Origin: Sipunculus nudus
Taxonomy: Eukaryota; Annelida; Sipuncula; Golfingiida; Sipunculidae
Length of the DNA: 64,000 nt
Direction of reading: 5' to 3'
NCBI GenBank assembly: GCA_026874595.1
Contig: CM049309.1
Coordinates: 20,868,033-20,932,032 of the forward strand
The notes under the pieces are model-generated. The model did no database searches. It was given only the letters and a program-made list of their open reading frames with translations, and had not been told where the DNA came from. Position numbers and translations under genes: made by a program. This document shows, one piece after another, positions 24,527-36,299 of this stretch. The first letter of the stretch is position 1. Every line of letters begins with the position of its first letter.

Positions 24527-24902
24527 TTTACAATCCTGTGGAGAACAGATTTTAACCTGGGCCAGCCCCGATCAGAATCCAAACCTACTCCTAGGCTGGC
24601 TTCAGTTTCACTATATTTACCTAGCTGGTATTTTATCAGTTCAAAGAATTTGCAAATAGGAGTCCATAATAATTGATATTTTATAAATATATATCATATT
24701 CTATAAAATACCATTGACTGGACCCCTGGCATATTCATGTTGTAATTTATTTCTTATGTTAAATGACTAATATATAATTGACAAGACTAATATATAATTG
24801 ACAAAATAATCAAGTTATACCTTTTACAGTTGAAAACTACAAATATAACCTGCAGAACATTTTCATATATTCTACAAACCAAAACAAAATTTAATCAACT
24901 AT

Positions 24903-26310
24903 AATACGGGTAGTTGACAAGCGACTATGTGTATCCGCCAAAATCAGAGTAGGACGGGTGAAGTGAGGCATGGATTGAGTGGCAAGGGGAAATAGAGTTG
25001 CATGTGTTACATATTAGAATGGATCTCTGCCACATAAACATGATTGTAGGTGGCACCACCTGTTATTTGAACGAGAAACTATCCAAGATGTATACACATG
25101 CAAAATTTCAGGTGGAAAAGTCAAACCACTGCAGAGATATGAGTGATTTTATCCCACAGCAGACAAACAGATGGACGCTGTGCAAAAATTGCTGCAGGGG
25201 GCGCCATCATTTTTGTGTATGTTATAAAGCTATACAAGGGCCACATTTGTGTAAATTTTTTTACCTGATTGGTAAAACAAGTCCGGAGATATAAACATGT
25301 ATTGTTTGCAGTGTAAACATGAATGAAGCTGGCGCCACCTGTCATTAAATCAAGAAAGCTATCCAGGATTTATACCCATGCCGAATTACAGGTAATTCGG
25401 TCAAACCATTGCAGATATACGAGTGATTTTAACCCAAGGCAGACAAACAGATGGACGCTGTGCAAAAATGGCTGCAGGTGGCGCCACCATTTTTGTGTAT
25501 GTTATAAATCTATCCAAGGGCTACATTTATGTAAAAAATTTTTCCTGATTGGTCGAACGAGTCTGGAGTTATAAGCATGGACGTCCACAGTGTGAACATG
25601 AAAGTAGGTGGCGCCACCTGTCATAAAATCAAGAAAGCTATGCGGGATGTATATGCATGCCGAATTTCAGGTAATTTGGTCAAACAACTGCAGAGATATG
25701 AGTGATTTTAACCCAAGGCAGACAAACAGATGGACGCTGTGCAAAAATGGTTGCAGGTGGCACCACCAGTTTTATGTATGATAAAAATCTACCCGTACGT
25801 GAGATCTATAATCATGCACAATTTCAGGAGGATGAGTCAAATCAGTCCTGAGATATAAGCTTGGATGTCTGCAGCCTGAATGTGAATGTATGTGGTGCCA
25901 ACTGTCATAAAATCAAGAAAGCTATCTAGTATAAATACACATGCAAAATTTCAGGTGGATAAGTCCATTCACTGCAGAGATATGAGTGATTTTATCCCAA
26001 GGCAGCTGAAGAGATGGACACTGTTTATAAATGGTTGCAGGATGATGCCACCATTTTTATGTATGTTATAAAGCTATCCAGGGGCTACATTTGTGCAAAT
26101 ATTTTTTCCTGATTGGTCAAACGAGTCCGAAGATATGTGGGTTAATTTGTCAAAACATATGCACAGATGGATGCACTGGAGAGAGGAAAGGTCAGAGGTC
26201 AACGCTAAATATTTTGGCACTAGTTCACATGACTCGATAATCATTTAAAGTTTCAGAAAAATCTGTCCAGTGGTGTCAGAGTTCTATTCTGGAAACATAC
26301 GCCGCGGCGA
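24903..26310 (+). repeat. Interspersed repeat family B, fullest copy
   Basis: About four units of ~280 bp share GCAGACAAACAGATGGAC, GCTGTGCAAAAATGG, GGTGGCGCCACC (exact at 25,477-25,488 and 25,607-25,618), CATTTTTGTGTATGTTATAAA, CATAAAATCAAGAAAGCTAT and ATATGAGTGATTTTA. The block opens with ACTATGTGTATCCGCC and closes near AGTTTCAGAAAAATCTGTCC. Small reading frames are by-products of the repeat. Confidence 0.8.
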
Positions 26311-26608
26311 CGGAACACGTTGTAAAACATTTGTTTTGGCAGATACAATTATGCATGTATATTTTTGGCGGATACAATTATGCATGTATATTTTTAATAT
26401 TGCATTTGAAATTTGGATTTTCAGAACAGATATCACAGTTGAGTATTTCATTAAGTTAAGCAGATGTCTCAGAACTTTTTGATACATATTCTGAAGCAGA
26501 TGTCTCAGAACTTTTTGATACATATTCTTTCACAGAACCTAATATCAACAGATCATGTATGCGTGATGAAAATAAATTTTGTAATGGAGATAAAAAAAAT
26601 CAGATTCT

Positions 26609-27415
26609 GTTACACTAGGCAGCCTGAAATGTCAAGGGGAATGAATAAAGAAGTCAGTGGTTTTTGTTTACAAATAACTATAATTTATTCTTAAAACAAC
26701 CCTAACATTACAATACACTAAATCGATACAATTACACAGAACAACTAAATCAATACAATTACACAGAACAACAACAGTATAACAGCAAATCAATATATTC
26801 ACACAACAGTATAACAGCAAATTAATATAATCACACAGCCTAATAAGCCAAGAACCCGGTACCTGACACCACCACTGTCACAGCAACAAGTTCTATAAAA
26901 TGTATAAGCCGTACGAACAGTTCACACAAATTCTCTCGGAGAATAAAAGTCCAATGTAAAGCTCTTGTAACAATCCCAAAAGTAAACTGAAGACCAAATT
27001 AGATCCATCACAAATCCAGAAGAAAATCAATAATTGCCACACTTATTGGAATAGGTCCCACAAACTGACATACACGCTTCTGTGTCCACTGGAATATTCT
27101 CTCACCTCTCTCTTGGCTTTAAAACACAGCCCCCTATTTATAACTTCTCACCCCAAGCCGAGAATTTTCCATTTCTCGAAAAATCTAAAGAACCTAACAT
27201 AATAAACACACTCAAATAACATACAAGAACATAGAACGCTGTGCACTTATATGCCAGGGTCCAACCAATGCGAACTAAACACCCGGCCAGGCGAGGCCGC
27301 TACAATGTGCTACAGGTAGCACACGAACCAAATGTCAACAATGCATGGAGCACCCCTGTGCAAAACAAAAGAAACACAAGCAAGACCGCTGCACAATAAA
27401 GGGCACTTGTAACAA
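26609..27415 (-). mobile_element. Probable LTR (solo or fragment) of a retrotransposon
   Basis: The segment runs from TGTTACA to TGTAACA, an inverted 7-bp terminus pair beginning with TG and ending with CA. On the minus strand there is a strong TATA box in AGTTATAAATAGGGGGC (about 27,131-27,147). About 470 bp downstream is an AATAAA-type signal followed by TTATAGTTATTTG (about 26,675-26,697). An uninterrupted version of the flanks exists at 27,675-27,735 (ACATATTCTAAAACTGTAAT), which supports an insertion between about 26,528 and 27,416. I find no clean target duplication, and no coding region is attached. Confidence 0.45.
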
Positions 27416-27739
27416 CTCTAAAACTGTAATTATGATAATTGGGTTAGGTGCAGTAGATGTGAACAAGCATTAACAGATGAAACCAAAGAAGCACATTTGT
27501 TGGCTAGATTTGTTTGCTCAATGATATATTTCAAATGATCTTGTTCATTTTGTGTTTTGTGTTCTTCACAATGGTTCATTTTGTGTTTTGTGTTCTTCAC
27601 AATGGATATATTGTTTCGTGTTCTTCACAATGGATACATTTCATTAAGTTTAGCAGATTCTCAGAACTTTTTGATACATATTCTAAAACTGTAATTATGA
27701 ACTTTTTGATACATATTCTAAAACTGTAATTATGACTAG

Positions 27740-27936
27740 CAGGGGCGGATCCAGGATTTAGGAAAAGGGGGGGTCCAACCCAGGAGGACAAATGAAAACC
27801 CTATAAAAAAGGTCCTCAGATCTGAAAAAGTGGGGGTCAAGACGGCAATATTTTGTCTAAAGCCCTTAAAAAAAGTTGTTTCTGATGAAAAAGGGTGGGG
27901 TCCAGACCCTCTTGACCCCCCCTTCATCTGCTTCTG
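27740..27936. mobile_element. Small MITE-like element (CAGGGGCGGATCCAG family)
   Basis: The left end is CAGGGGCGGATCCAGGATTT, a terminus I recognise as widespread in marine invertebrate genomes. The right end, CTTCATCTGCTTCTG, is its decayed inverted counterpart. ACTAG directly flanks both sides (27,735-27,739 and 27,937-27,941). The interior is G-run/C-run rich. No coding capacity. Confidence 0.65.
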
Positions 27937-29045
27937 ACTAGATATTTCTTGGCACCACAGGTGCCATAGTATCCCCAGACAATTAACCCCCCCCCCCCCA
28001 TCCTCGAAGAATAAGATCCCATTTTAAATTCAGATGCAGAGACTGACACTTGGCAAAGTGTCAAGCCACCATGATTTCTTATAAGTATGGGCATATTTAA
28101 GGTAAAAGTCACTCTCATAGGAGAGGTCATGATCCAAACTGAAATATATCTCATTCCATAACCCATGTTTATATACCTGATATGAAAGAAATTTGTCCGT
28201 TAGTTTTCAACTTATCATACTCACAGTGCTGTGAAGTGATCATACTCACAGTGCTGTGAAGTGGCAATGGTGGGGTATTACAAGGTGCGAAAGCAAGAAA
28301 ACGACACAAGGTGGCGCAAACCTGTATTCTGCAGAAGACAAAACAATCCAAGATTAAAAAAAAAAAATTTAAAAATTCAAATAAAAAAAATTTTTTTGTT
28401 GTTCAAAAATATATCTATTTATGATATGAAAGAAATCTGTCCTTTAGTTTTCAATTTATTTTGCTCACAGTGTTGTCAAGTGGCAATGGTCGGGTATTAA
28501 CAGGTGCAAAAGCAAGAAAACGACACAAAGGGGCGCAACCTCTATTCTGGCACCACCTGTATTCTGTCAAAATTAAAACAAAGATTTAAAAAGAAAATTA
28601 AAAAAAATTATTTTACATTTATGTTTTTAAGTGAAATGAAAACTATCCAAGATCTTTGTCAATTTAATTCTTTATGGAGACATTTCAGAGACATTTAAGG
28701 TTTTGTTAGATTTTCACCAAATATGGAAATATTTAAGGTCAAGGTCATGAATTTAATTTAAATATACCTCATTCCAAACTATCCAAGATTAAAAAAAAAT
28801 AAATAAAAAAAATTAATTTAATTTCCATTTTAAATTTAAATTTAAATATATCTCAGGTGGCAATGATGGAGGTATTCAAAGGCGCAAAAAAACAGTAAAG
28901 GACAACAGATGAACAGATGGCTGATATTTGTTGTTTTCATTTAAGAATGTGAGACAAATTTTCACAAAATATAGGAATATTCAAGGTGAAGGCAATTCAT
29001 ATGCATTTAATGATGTATAATAATGTATATGCATGTGTAGAGCAA
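27937..29045. repeat. Diverged repeat pair with A-rich tracts
   Basis: The phrases AGTGGCAATGGTxGGGTATTA, GCAAGAAAACGACACAA and CCTGTATTCTG occur at 28,258-28,335 and 28,479-28,565, with a weaker third at 28,858-28,900. Each is followed by an A-rich tract. Between are phrases such as ATTTTCACxAAATATxGGAATAT. A 14-C homopolymer lies near 27,987. No gene recognised. Confidence 0.55.
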
Positions 29046-29049
29046 CTTG

Positions 29050-30130
29050 CCTCAGAATATTATATAGAAAAGGAGAAAGAAAGAGGAAGAGTAGGATGTG
29101 AGAGGATTTCAGAGAGATCTGATTATGGTTAGTGTAAGTGTGTAACAGGGGGTTGATAATTATCTGTAATGAGGAGGAGGGAGATGGAGTTGCTGGCCTG
29201 AAGAGTGTGAAGTGGAGTTGCTGGCTTGAGGAGTGTGAAGTGGGTTGGGTAATTAGAGGGGTCCATGTAAAGGCTGCTACATGGCTGTGTATAGGAAATG
29301 TTGTTTGAGGAGTGTGAAGTGGGTTGGGTAATTAGAGGGGTGCATGTGAGCTGCTACATGGCTGTGTATAGGAAACGTTGTAAGGGTAATTGCTGATGAG
29401 TGGTAGATAAATCTGTTTGATTAGTTTCTTTGTTGTGGGGTGTATATATAATGGAGAGTTTATAGGTTTTACATAGAAAGTTGTGCTGGTGTATGGGAGT
29501 GTTTAACCTGACATATGTGTAGAGAAGTAAGGACAACAGTTGAATGAATGAAGGTAGGTTGATTTGTTATTATAAGTAGTGCAAGTTAGTTACAGAGATA
29601 AAAGTTAATGATATGATAAATAAATAATTGTATTTGTAAGCTTAAGATGTGAAGAATGTTGTTATATATGTGTTAATGGATTTTGTCAAGTTTATAGGAA
29701 TTCATTTCGTATATTTTTGATGCCTAGAATGTTTTGATGCCTAGAATGTCTTGAATGGATAAGAATCAGCTAAAAAGAAGGATATATAGATTTGTGATAC
29801 TGTGCTAATTTGTAGTGAGTTGTAGAAATTATAATGGGGTGGGGTGTATTTAAGGTAAATATGAAGGGTAAAGGTTAGTGGTGTTGATAATAGGCAGTGC
29901 TGATATGTGGGAAATGATTTGTTTTTGGTAAATTTGTTGAAAGAAAGAAGTCAGAGTGAGTTGGTTTTTAGATTTGGTAGGTGGTCTTGGTAATATGTTA
30001 TAGTATGTTTAATTTATGGTATGTAAGTATTTTAGATAAAAAATGTGTTTGTTTAATGAAGAGACACAGGCAAAGGACAATGGATTGGAACTATAGATGA
30101 GGTGTGAGTTTAAATGTTGTATGATAGAAT
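29050..30130. other. Strand-asymmetric, C-poor region
   Basis: For about 1 kb the + strand is conspicuously poor in C and rich in G, T and A; the minus strand is C/A/T-rich. It contains ~80-bp direct repeats (GAGGAGTGTGAAGTGGGTTG at 29,235 and 29,308; CTACATGGCTGTGTATAGGAA at 29,278 and 29,354). No long reading frame, rRNA or tRNA signature is visible on either strand. Confidence 0.5.
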
Positions 30131-30404
30131 TATTATATTTAATATAATAATTCTAAGTTTATAAGTTTATAAATATTATACTTATGGAGTATGAGACCTG
30201 GTAGAGTGGTTATGGCTAGTAAAATGTTGGTGAATTGAATAGAAACAGGTAACATGCTCTCATTGCATGTAATATAGTTCAAATAGTATATATAGTAATA
30301 CTTTTTCTTTCTCATGCACTGGAACACATTGCTACAGTAGATGTATATCATAAGAAGGTGTTTGCAGGTCACTGACTGGCCACAGTGAATGATTAATGCA
30401 GTGT

Positions 30405-31184
30405 AAGAACTGAAGGTCACCCATATTTGAACCTATCGTAGCCTTTGATAAGATGCATCAAACCTGTTGGTTTGGTGACTTTACCTCAAATTCTTTTAAA
30501 GTTATTGCGGAAACATCATTTTAACATTATCGCCTCTGTGACCTTTAAAAATGCCTCAAGGTCATCCATATTTGAACTTGACCTAGCCCTTGATAAGATG
30601 CATCTAACCTGCAGTTTGGTGACTGTACCAACAATTTTTTTTTTGAGTTATTGCCGTAATTTCATTTTAACATAATTGCTGCTGTGACATGACCTAGCAG
30701 TTGATAAGATGCATCGGACTTGTGGGTTTGGTGACTGTACCTCAAATTCTTACAAAGTTATTCTGTTTAAACATCATTTTAGCAAGAAAAGTGGCGCCAC
30801 CTGTCTTCTGCAGAAAACAATGCTTTCAAAGATCTTATGTCTTCAAAGATCTTATGTCATTTTTATTTTTGGACCAATCCATGCATCCCTCAGTGAGATA
30901 TTAAAGTTAACATCATTTCAGCATTATTGGCTCTGTGGTCATCCATTTTCGAACATGGCATAGCCCTTGCCATGATGCAACTAATCTGTAGGTTTGGTGA
31001 CTGTACCACAAATTCTTTTTGAGTTATTGCCCTAATATCATTTTAGCATAATCGCTGCTGTGACCCTGAAAAAAGGCATCAAGGTCATCCATGTTCGAAC
31101 TTGACCTAGCTGTTGATAAGATCCATCAAACCTGTGGGTTTGGTGACTGATGTTAAGGCAATAACTTTGTAAGATTTTAACAAG
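30405..31184. repeat. Diverged ~150-270-bp tandem repeat
   Basis: Four to five degenerate units share GAACTTGACCTAGC, TTGATAAGATGCATC, AACCTGTGGGTTTGGTGACTG and TAACATxATxGCTGCTGTGAC (near 30,430, 30,575, 30,700, 30,950 and 31,095). A GTGGCGCCACCTGTC phrase interrupts at about 30,790. Confidence 0.6.
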
Positions 31185-31450
31185 ACTAGATGTGTTGGAA
31201 CGACACGAATGCCCCCGCCTGGGGCAAATTAGAAACATTTGTTAAATTTTGTAAACATTTTTTAAGTTCAGGAGGTGTTGTATGGTCAAAAGTAGGTCAA
31301 CAAGGGCAAAATGCAAACTCAATCTGTAAAGGGTCATTATCAAGCAACACACCAAAAATCAGGCCAGTATCTGCAGGCATTGTGAAAAAAAGTCCATATA
31401 TGTGCATTTTTCATGAAAATTTCTATTTTTCTAATTTTTTCTATTTCTAA
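31185..31450 (+). mobile_element. Truncated copy of the 180-bp-satellite element
   Basis: This repeats the 5' end of 11,722-13,619 (GGAACGACACGAATGCCCCC, CAAATTAGAAACATTTGT) and one internal unit (AAAAGTAGGTCAAC, AAAATCAGGCCAGTATCTGC). It then diverges near 31,440. The satellite expansion and the 3' hairpin are absent. Confidence 0.75.
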
Positions 31451-31599
31451 GTTTTTTTATACTAAGCTCTGTGACCTTGAAAAGTAGGTCAAGATCACCC
31501 ATCTTTGAACTTGACCAAGATTTTGTAAATATAATGCAATAGCACTAAAGAAATGAAGTTTTTGTGTTGAATACCTTTGGAGATATCCTGCACCCAAGG

Positions 31600-33858
31600 C
31601 CAAAATTGAAACAAGTGACCCAGGGGTCATGAGGCTCAGCTGACCAGGAAGACATTGACAAAAGTAATTTTATCATTTGAATGAAATACTTTTTCCAAAC
31701 TTGACCTTTTGTATAAAATCATCCAATATTCATTGGGGTACTATGGAGCTCTGTAGCATGAAGGATATGGGTAACAGAGACCTATTTTCAAGGTTTACAA
31801 GATGACTTTTCAGGGATCTCCCAGCATGTCAAAAAATAAAATTCTAGGTCCAGTTATTATGATTTGTGCCCTGTTAACAGATGACCAAATGTTTATTCTG
31901 GGGGGTATTTCAAAGCCGCATAGGATGAAGGATATGGGTAACATAGATGTAATTTCAGGTGCACAAGGAGACTTTTCAGGGGCCTCCCAGCATATCAAGA
32001 AAGGAGATTCCAGGTCAAGTCATTATAATTTGTGCTCTGTTAACAGATGACCAAATCTTTATTCTGGGGAGTACTTCGCAGCCCCAGAGCATGAAGGATA
32101 TGGGTAACAGGGACCTTATTTCGGGTTTCCATGTAGACCTTTTATGGGCTTCCCTGGAGGTGAGGACAGAAGATTCTTGGTCCAGTCATTATGATTTGTG
32201 CCCTGTTAATATATGACCAAATCTTTATTCTGGGGGGTACTTCAGAGCCCCATAGCTCACAGAATATGGGTAACAGGGACCTTATTTCGGGTTTCCATGT
32301 AGACCTTTTATGGGCTTCCCTGGAGGTGAGGACAGAAGATTCAAGGTCCAGTCATTATGATTTGTGCCCTGTTTACAGATGACCAAATGTTTAAAGATCA
32401 CAAAAGTAGAGAAAAAAAATCGTAAAAAATAAAAAAAATATAGGTGGCGCCACCAATCTCCAGAAATTGATGAAACACTCCATGATCAATATCCATGCAA
32501 AGAATCATGGTGATTTATGCATTAGTTGTTCAGATACTTGAGCTTTTGTATTAAATTTTGCATTATTCTGGGGGGTACTTCAGAACCCCATAGCTCGAAG
32601 AATATAGGTCACAGTGACCTAATTTCAGGTTTAAAAGGAGAATTTCCATAGACCTCCCAGGATTTCAAGTAAGAAGATTCCCGGTCTAGCGGTTACAATT
32701 TGTGCCCTGTTAACAGACAGACGCCTGGATGGCTGGACGGACGACGGACAAAAGGTGATCCCTACAGCTCAGATGACATTCAGTCAGCTGAGCTAAAAAT
32801 TGAAAAAATACAGGTGGCGCCACCAGAATGCAGAAACTGATGAAACATTTCATGATCAATATCCATGCAAAGAATCATGGTGATCAATATAATAATTGTT
32901 CAGATACTTGAACTTTTGTATCAAATTTTCCATTATTCTGGGGGGTACTTCGGAGCCCAATAGCTCAGAGGTTATGGGAAACAGAGACCTAATTTCAAGT
33001 TTTTAAGGAGACTTTTCATGGGCCTCTCAGCATGTCAAGAGAGAAGATTCTAGGTCCAGTTGTTACGATTTGTGCCATGTTAACAGATGACCGCATCTTA
33101 TGAGGTCTCAAAAATAGAGAAAAAAATTCGTAAAAATAAAAAAAATACAGGTGGCGCCACCATACTGCAGAAACTGATGACACATTCCATGATCAATATC
33201 CATGCAAAGAATCATGGTGATCACTGCAATAAATGTTTAGATACTTGAGCTTTTGTATCAAATTTTCCATTATTTTGGGGGGGGGTACTTCGAAGCCCCA
33301 TAGCTCAAAGATTATGGGTAACAGAGACCTAATTTCAGGTTTCCAAAGAGACTTTTTATGGGCCTCCCTGCATGTCAAGAGAGAAGATTCTAGGTGTAGT
33401 CATTACGATTTGTGCCCAGTTAACAGATGGCCGCATCTTAAGAGGTCTCAAAAATAGAGAAAAATATTCGTAAAAATCGAAAAAATACAGGTGGCGCCAC
33501 CAGTCTGCAGAAACTGATGAAACACTCCATGATCAATATCCATTCAAAAAATCATGATGATCAATGCATTAGTTGTTCAGATACTTGAGCTTTTGTATCA
33601 AATTTTCCATTATTCTGGGGGGTACTTCGGAACCCCATAGCTCGAAGAATATAGGTCACAGTGACCTAATTTCAGGTTTACAAGGAGAATTTCCATAGAC
33701 CTCCCAGGATGTCAAGTAAGACGATTCCAGTTCTAGCAGTTACGATTTGTGCCCTGTTAACGGACAGACGCCCGGACGGCCGGACAGCCGGATGGCCAGA
33801 CGGAAGACGGACAAAAGGTGATCCCTATAGCTCAGATGACTTACAGTCAGCTGAGCTA
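31600..33858 (+). repeat. Interspersed repeat family A, long block with two 3' hairpins
   Basis: Six to seven diverged units occur. GGTGGCGCCACC is exact at 32,443, 32,813, 33,150 and 33,490. Each unit has ATTCTGGGGGGTACTTC, GGGTAACAGAGACCT and GTGCCCTGTTAACAG. ACGG-rich tracts plus 31-nt hairpins close sub-blocks at 32,765-32,795 and 33,828-33,858. The array of two complete elements in tandem lies immediately upstream of recombinase copy 1. Confidence 0.75.
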
Positions 33859-33926
33859 AAAAACTGCTTAAAATTCCGAAATGACTATGTTTACCGTGAG
33901 GTCTGAAATGATTTCTCTCATTTTAG

Positions 33927-35110
33927 CTTACAGAGCTAGTTCACATGATGCAGCTCTTCGAAAACCATTTGGAAAGTGTGCTAGGAGCCAAATATACTGA
34001 AGCAGAGGCCAGAGAGCACACAGGACAAGTATGGCTCATGCTTTCTGCACTCCTCGCAGACGACAAAGTGTTCACCAATGGCCATATTATGCGTCTCAAG
34101 TCTATTGAAGAAGCAGAGGGCCTAATATCAAACCGGCGGAACCAGTACATGGCTGGAACATTTGTCAACTATCTGACTTCAGTAAAGAAATTCATGGGCT
34201 GGTTGATGAAAAGTCCAAGAGTATTAGCTGGATGGGTGACAGTTGACAGCTTCAACTCCCTCACCCAATAAATCAAGGATTGTACCACGGCTTTGGCTAA
34301 AAAGAAAACTGTGGAAGACCTGGGGAGGCGAGTGCGAGAAATGGGCGAGTAATTTATTACTTGCCAGCTTCTGATCCATGTTCATTGACACTTGAGTGAA
34401 ATAATTGTACTTACACTGCATTTGATTTCTGTGTTTACAGGATCTAAAATCCCTGTCGATATTGTCAGATATCTCAAATTGAAGGTGGCAAAAGAGGCAG
34501 AGAACCTGATTAATGCATTAGGGGGAATGACAGAGAAGGAGAGAACCAACAGCGCCTTTTCAAAGGCAAGGAACCACCTACTCATCCGAACAATCATCCT
34601 AAATGCCAAGAGGGCAGGCAACGTCTGCAATTTGAGATTGTCGGAATACAAACAGGCCAAACACGACAAAGAAAACGACATATTCATGAGTGTCACTTTC
34701 ACCTGATGATTTATCTTGTAACTTGTAACTTGAAAAAGCTATTTTTTTAATAGAGCTTTTTTTGGATTTGCAGGTATCAGCACACAAGGTGCAGGCGAGC
34801 ACCATGTGCCGTGTGAATATCTACGGTCCATTATGGAAACTGCTGGACACGCAGTAAAACAATTGCACCCTTCCACACCAAGCCTTTTATTTGTTCACAT
34901 CCCATAATGGAGGGCAGATGACCGCCTCATCCTTAAACAAGGGACTCAACACTGCATGGTGGCAGTTCACGGAGGACGAAGGTATTGATGTATCCAGGGT
35001 GATGACTTTCTTATTCCAGAAGACAGCAGTCACACTGGTAAGCTAGTTTCTCATATTTAACGAAATGTAAACAAATGACAAGAATATTTACCAGTTTTAT
35101 ACCTTTACAG
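33927..35110 (+). pseudogene. Zinc-finger tyrosine recombinase, copy 1 (exons 4-6 only)
   Basis: Three exons align to copies 2 and 3: 33,927-34,344 (418 nt), 34,441-34,685 and 34,774-35,037 (264 nt). Exon 4 encodes the N-terminal SAM-like helical part (VNYLTSVKKFMGWLMKSP). Exon 5 holds the first catalytic Arg (IILNAKRAGNVCNL). Exon 6 holds the second catalytic region. Damage: TAA at 34,269-34,271; exon 4 donor GC instead of GT; exon 5 donor changed from GTAAGT to ATGAGT; TAA at 34,855-34,857; and the second catalytic Arg replaced by Gln (FLFQKT, codon 35,017-35,019). After the exon 7 acceptor at 35,110, sequence switches to rDNA-spacer-like repeat, so the exon with His and Tyr is gone. The 5' exons, including the zinc fingers, are also gone; repeat family A abuts 70 bp upstream. 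Confidence 0.85.
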
Positions 35111-36100
35111 ATTCTTGACAACTGGTACCGTCCCCGGTTTCGTCACTTAAGGTTATACCTTTCTCACGCAAGCTCCCGCTCGCGTATGCTTTCACCGCAA
35201 AAGGTTTTCCGGACGTCAAAGTTTAGGCCTACTTTTTATTTTTCATGCTTGGTAATTTCGATCTTTGCCTTCAAGAGAAAAGCCCTTCAAGCAGTGTCAC
35301 TTAATTTTTCAACGCCGTTTTTATGTTCCGGGACCTGCGAGGACGCTCTTTGGTCGCCAACACTGTGTCAGGTTTTAATCTGAAGCCTCTGGGACCTGTT
35401 TGAAATTTTACCCCTTTTCACAAAGGTCAGTGGGACGTTAAGAAATTATTTTCCAGAAATGCAATTTTCCCTTAAGTGACAGGCAAAATTCCAAACTGGA
35501 CCCCCGCAAAAGGTCCTGTTCTTGGGCCGATACCAGTTTGCCAGGACCAAACATTTGCCCCCACCCTTAAGTGACGAAAAAGGTGATCATCCAGACTCTA
35601 GGAGGTGGCGCCCCCTACAGGCAAGAAGGATTTCTGGAAAAACCTAACGGGGGTGTCACTTAAGGAAAAAGGTGTCACTTAGACAGTTATAACTGTTTTT
35701 GGGATGATGACGTCACATGACCTCCAGGGGTCAATAAGGTCACTGGTTGCAAACCAAGCACTTTTAGGATTGTTTCCGAGACTTTTTAGCATTTTGTCAA
35801 AGTTTGACCCGATAACTGAAAAATATGTGATCGTGTCACTTATGAAGAAGGGCGGGAAAGTTGACCTGAAAATCGCCTCACTGTCCCCGCGGCTATCCCG
35901 GCCTGAGGCACCCATTTCTCGGAGGTTGGCGCCCGCCCACTGAGAGTGTGGTCCACTAACACCCCAACTGACCAGATGCCCAAGACATTTTAGCAAAATT
36001 TTAAAGTTTAAAAAAACTAAAATTTTCGTATCGAGACAATCCTTGCAGCGTTCAGGAAGCTCATAAACCCCCTTTTGGATGACACAATCACTCTGACCAC
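35111..36100 (-). repeat. Spacer-like DNA with TGTCACTTAAG motif array, block 1
   Basis: This region aligns, with many differences, to 45,630-46,450. It contains at least seven copies of (T)GTCACTTA(A/G) on either strand: about 35,142, 35,295, 35,471, 35,566, 35,654, 35,673 and 35,834. The motifs stay intact while the surrounding sequence has diverged. I place it as part of the spacer downstream of ITS1 in the minus-strand rDNA-like unit; that placement is inference. No coding region. Confidence 0.65.
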
Positions 36101-36299
36101 CTCCCATTCATGGCCACCTGAACTAACCAGATTCCCGAGACTTTAAGCCATATTTGTGGGAGCAGGGTGAAATGTCTTTGTTTTATGCATATTGGCTGTA
36201 AACATGATCAAATAAGACCAAAATAAAGTTCCTCTTGCTAATAGTTTTCAAATGATGTCCAAAAAGCAAATTTTTGGCTATAGTGAAAATTAGAAATTT

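Larger units (their letters stand above)
22094..24902 (-). mobile_element. Foldback element (GGCCCAGAT family) interrupted by a LINE
   Basis: The left flank, 22,094-22,330, matches the long terminal inverted repeat of the element at 51,107-52,463 (AAGGCCCAGAxTAGAATCTGG, CTGGCCCAGATTAAAAT). The right flank, 24,527-24,902, matches that element's inner TIR edge and interior in reverse (TACTCCTAGGCTxGCTT, TTTACCTAGCT, TCATATTCTATxAAAAT). The far TIR is missing, cut by repeat family B at 24,903. The LINE insertion at 22,331-24,526 splits it. Confidence 0.75.

Noticed and set aside
29050-30130. Nuclear mitochondrial insertion
   Set aside because: Strand asymmetry suggested it, but I could not recognise any mitochondrial protein, rRNA or tRNA on either strand.
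32191-32382. Repeated ~60-codon frames (GTSEPHSS..GNRDLISGF type) in family A repeats
   Set aside because: They are by-products of repeat family A, occurring wherever the unit does, and are not conserved as proteins or preceded by splice or promoter signals.
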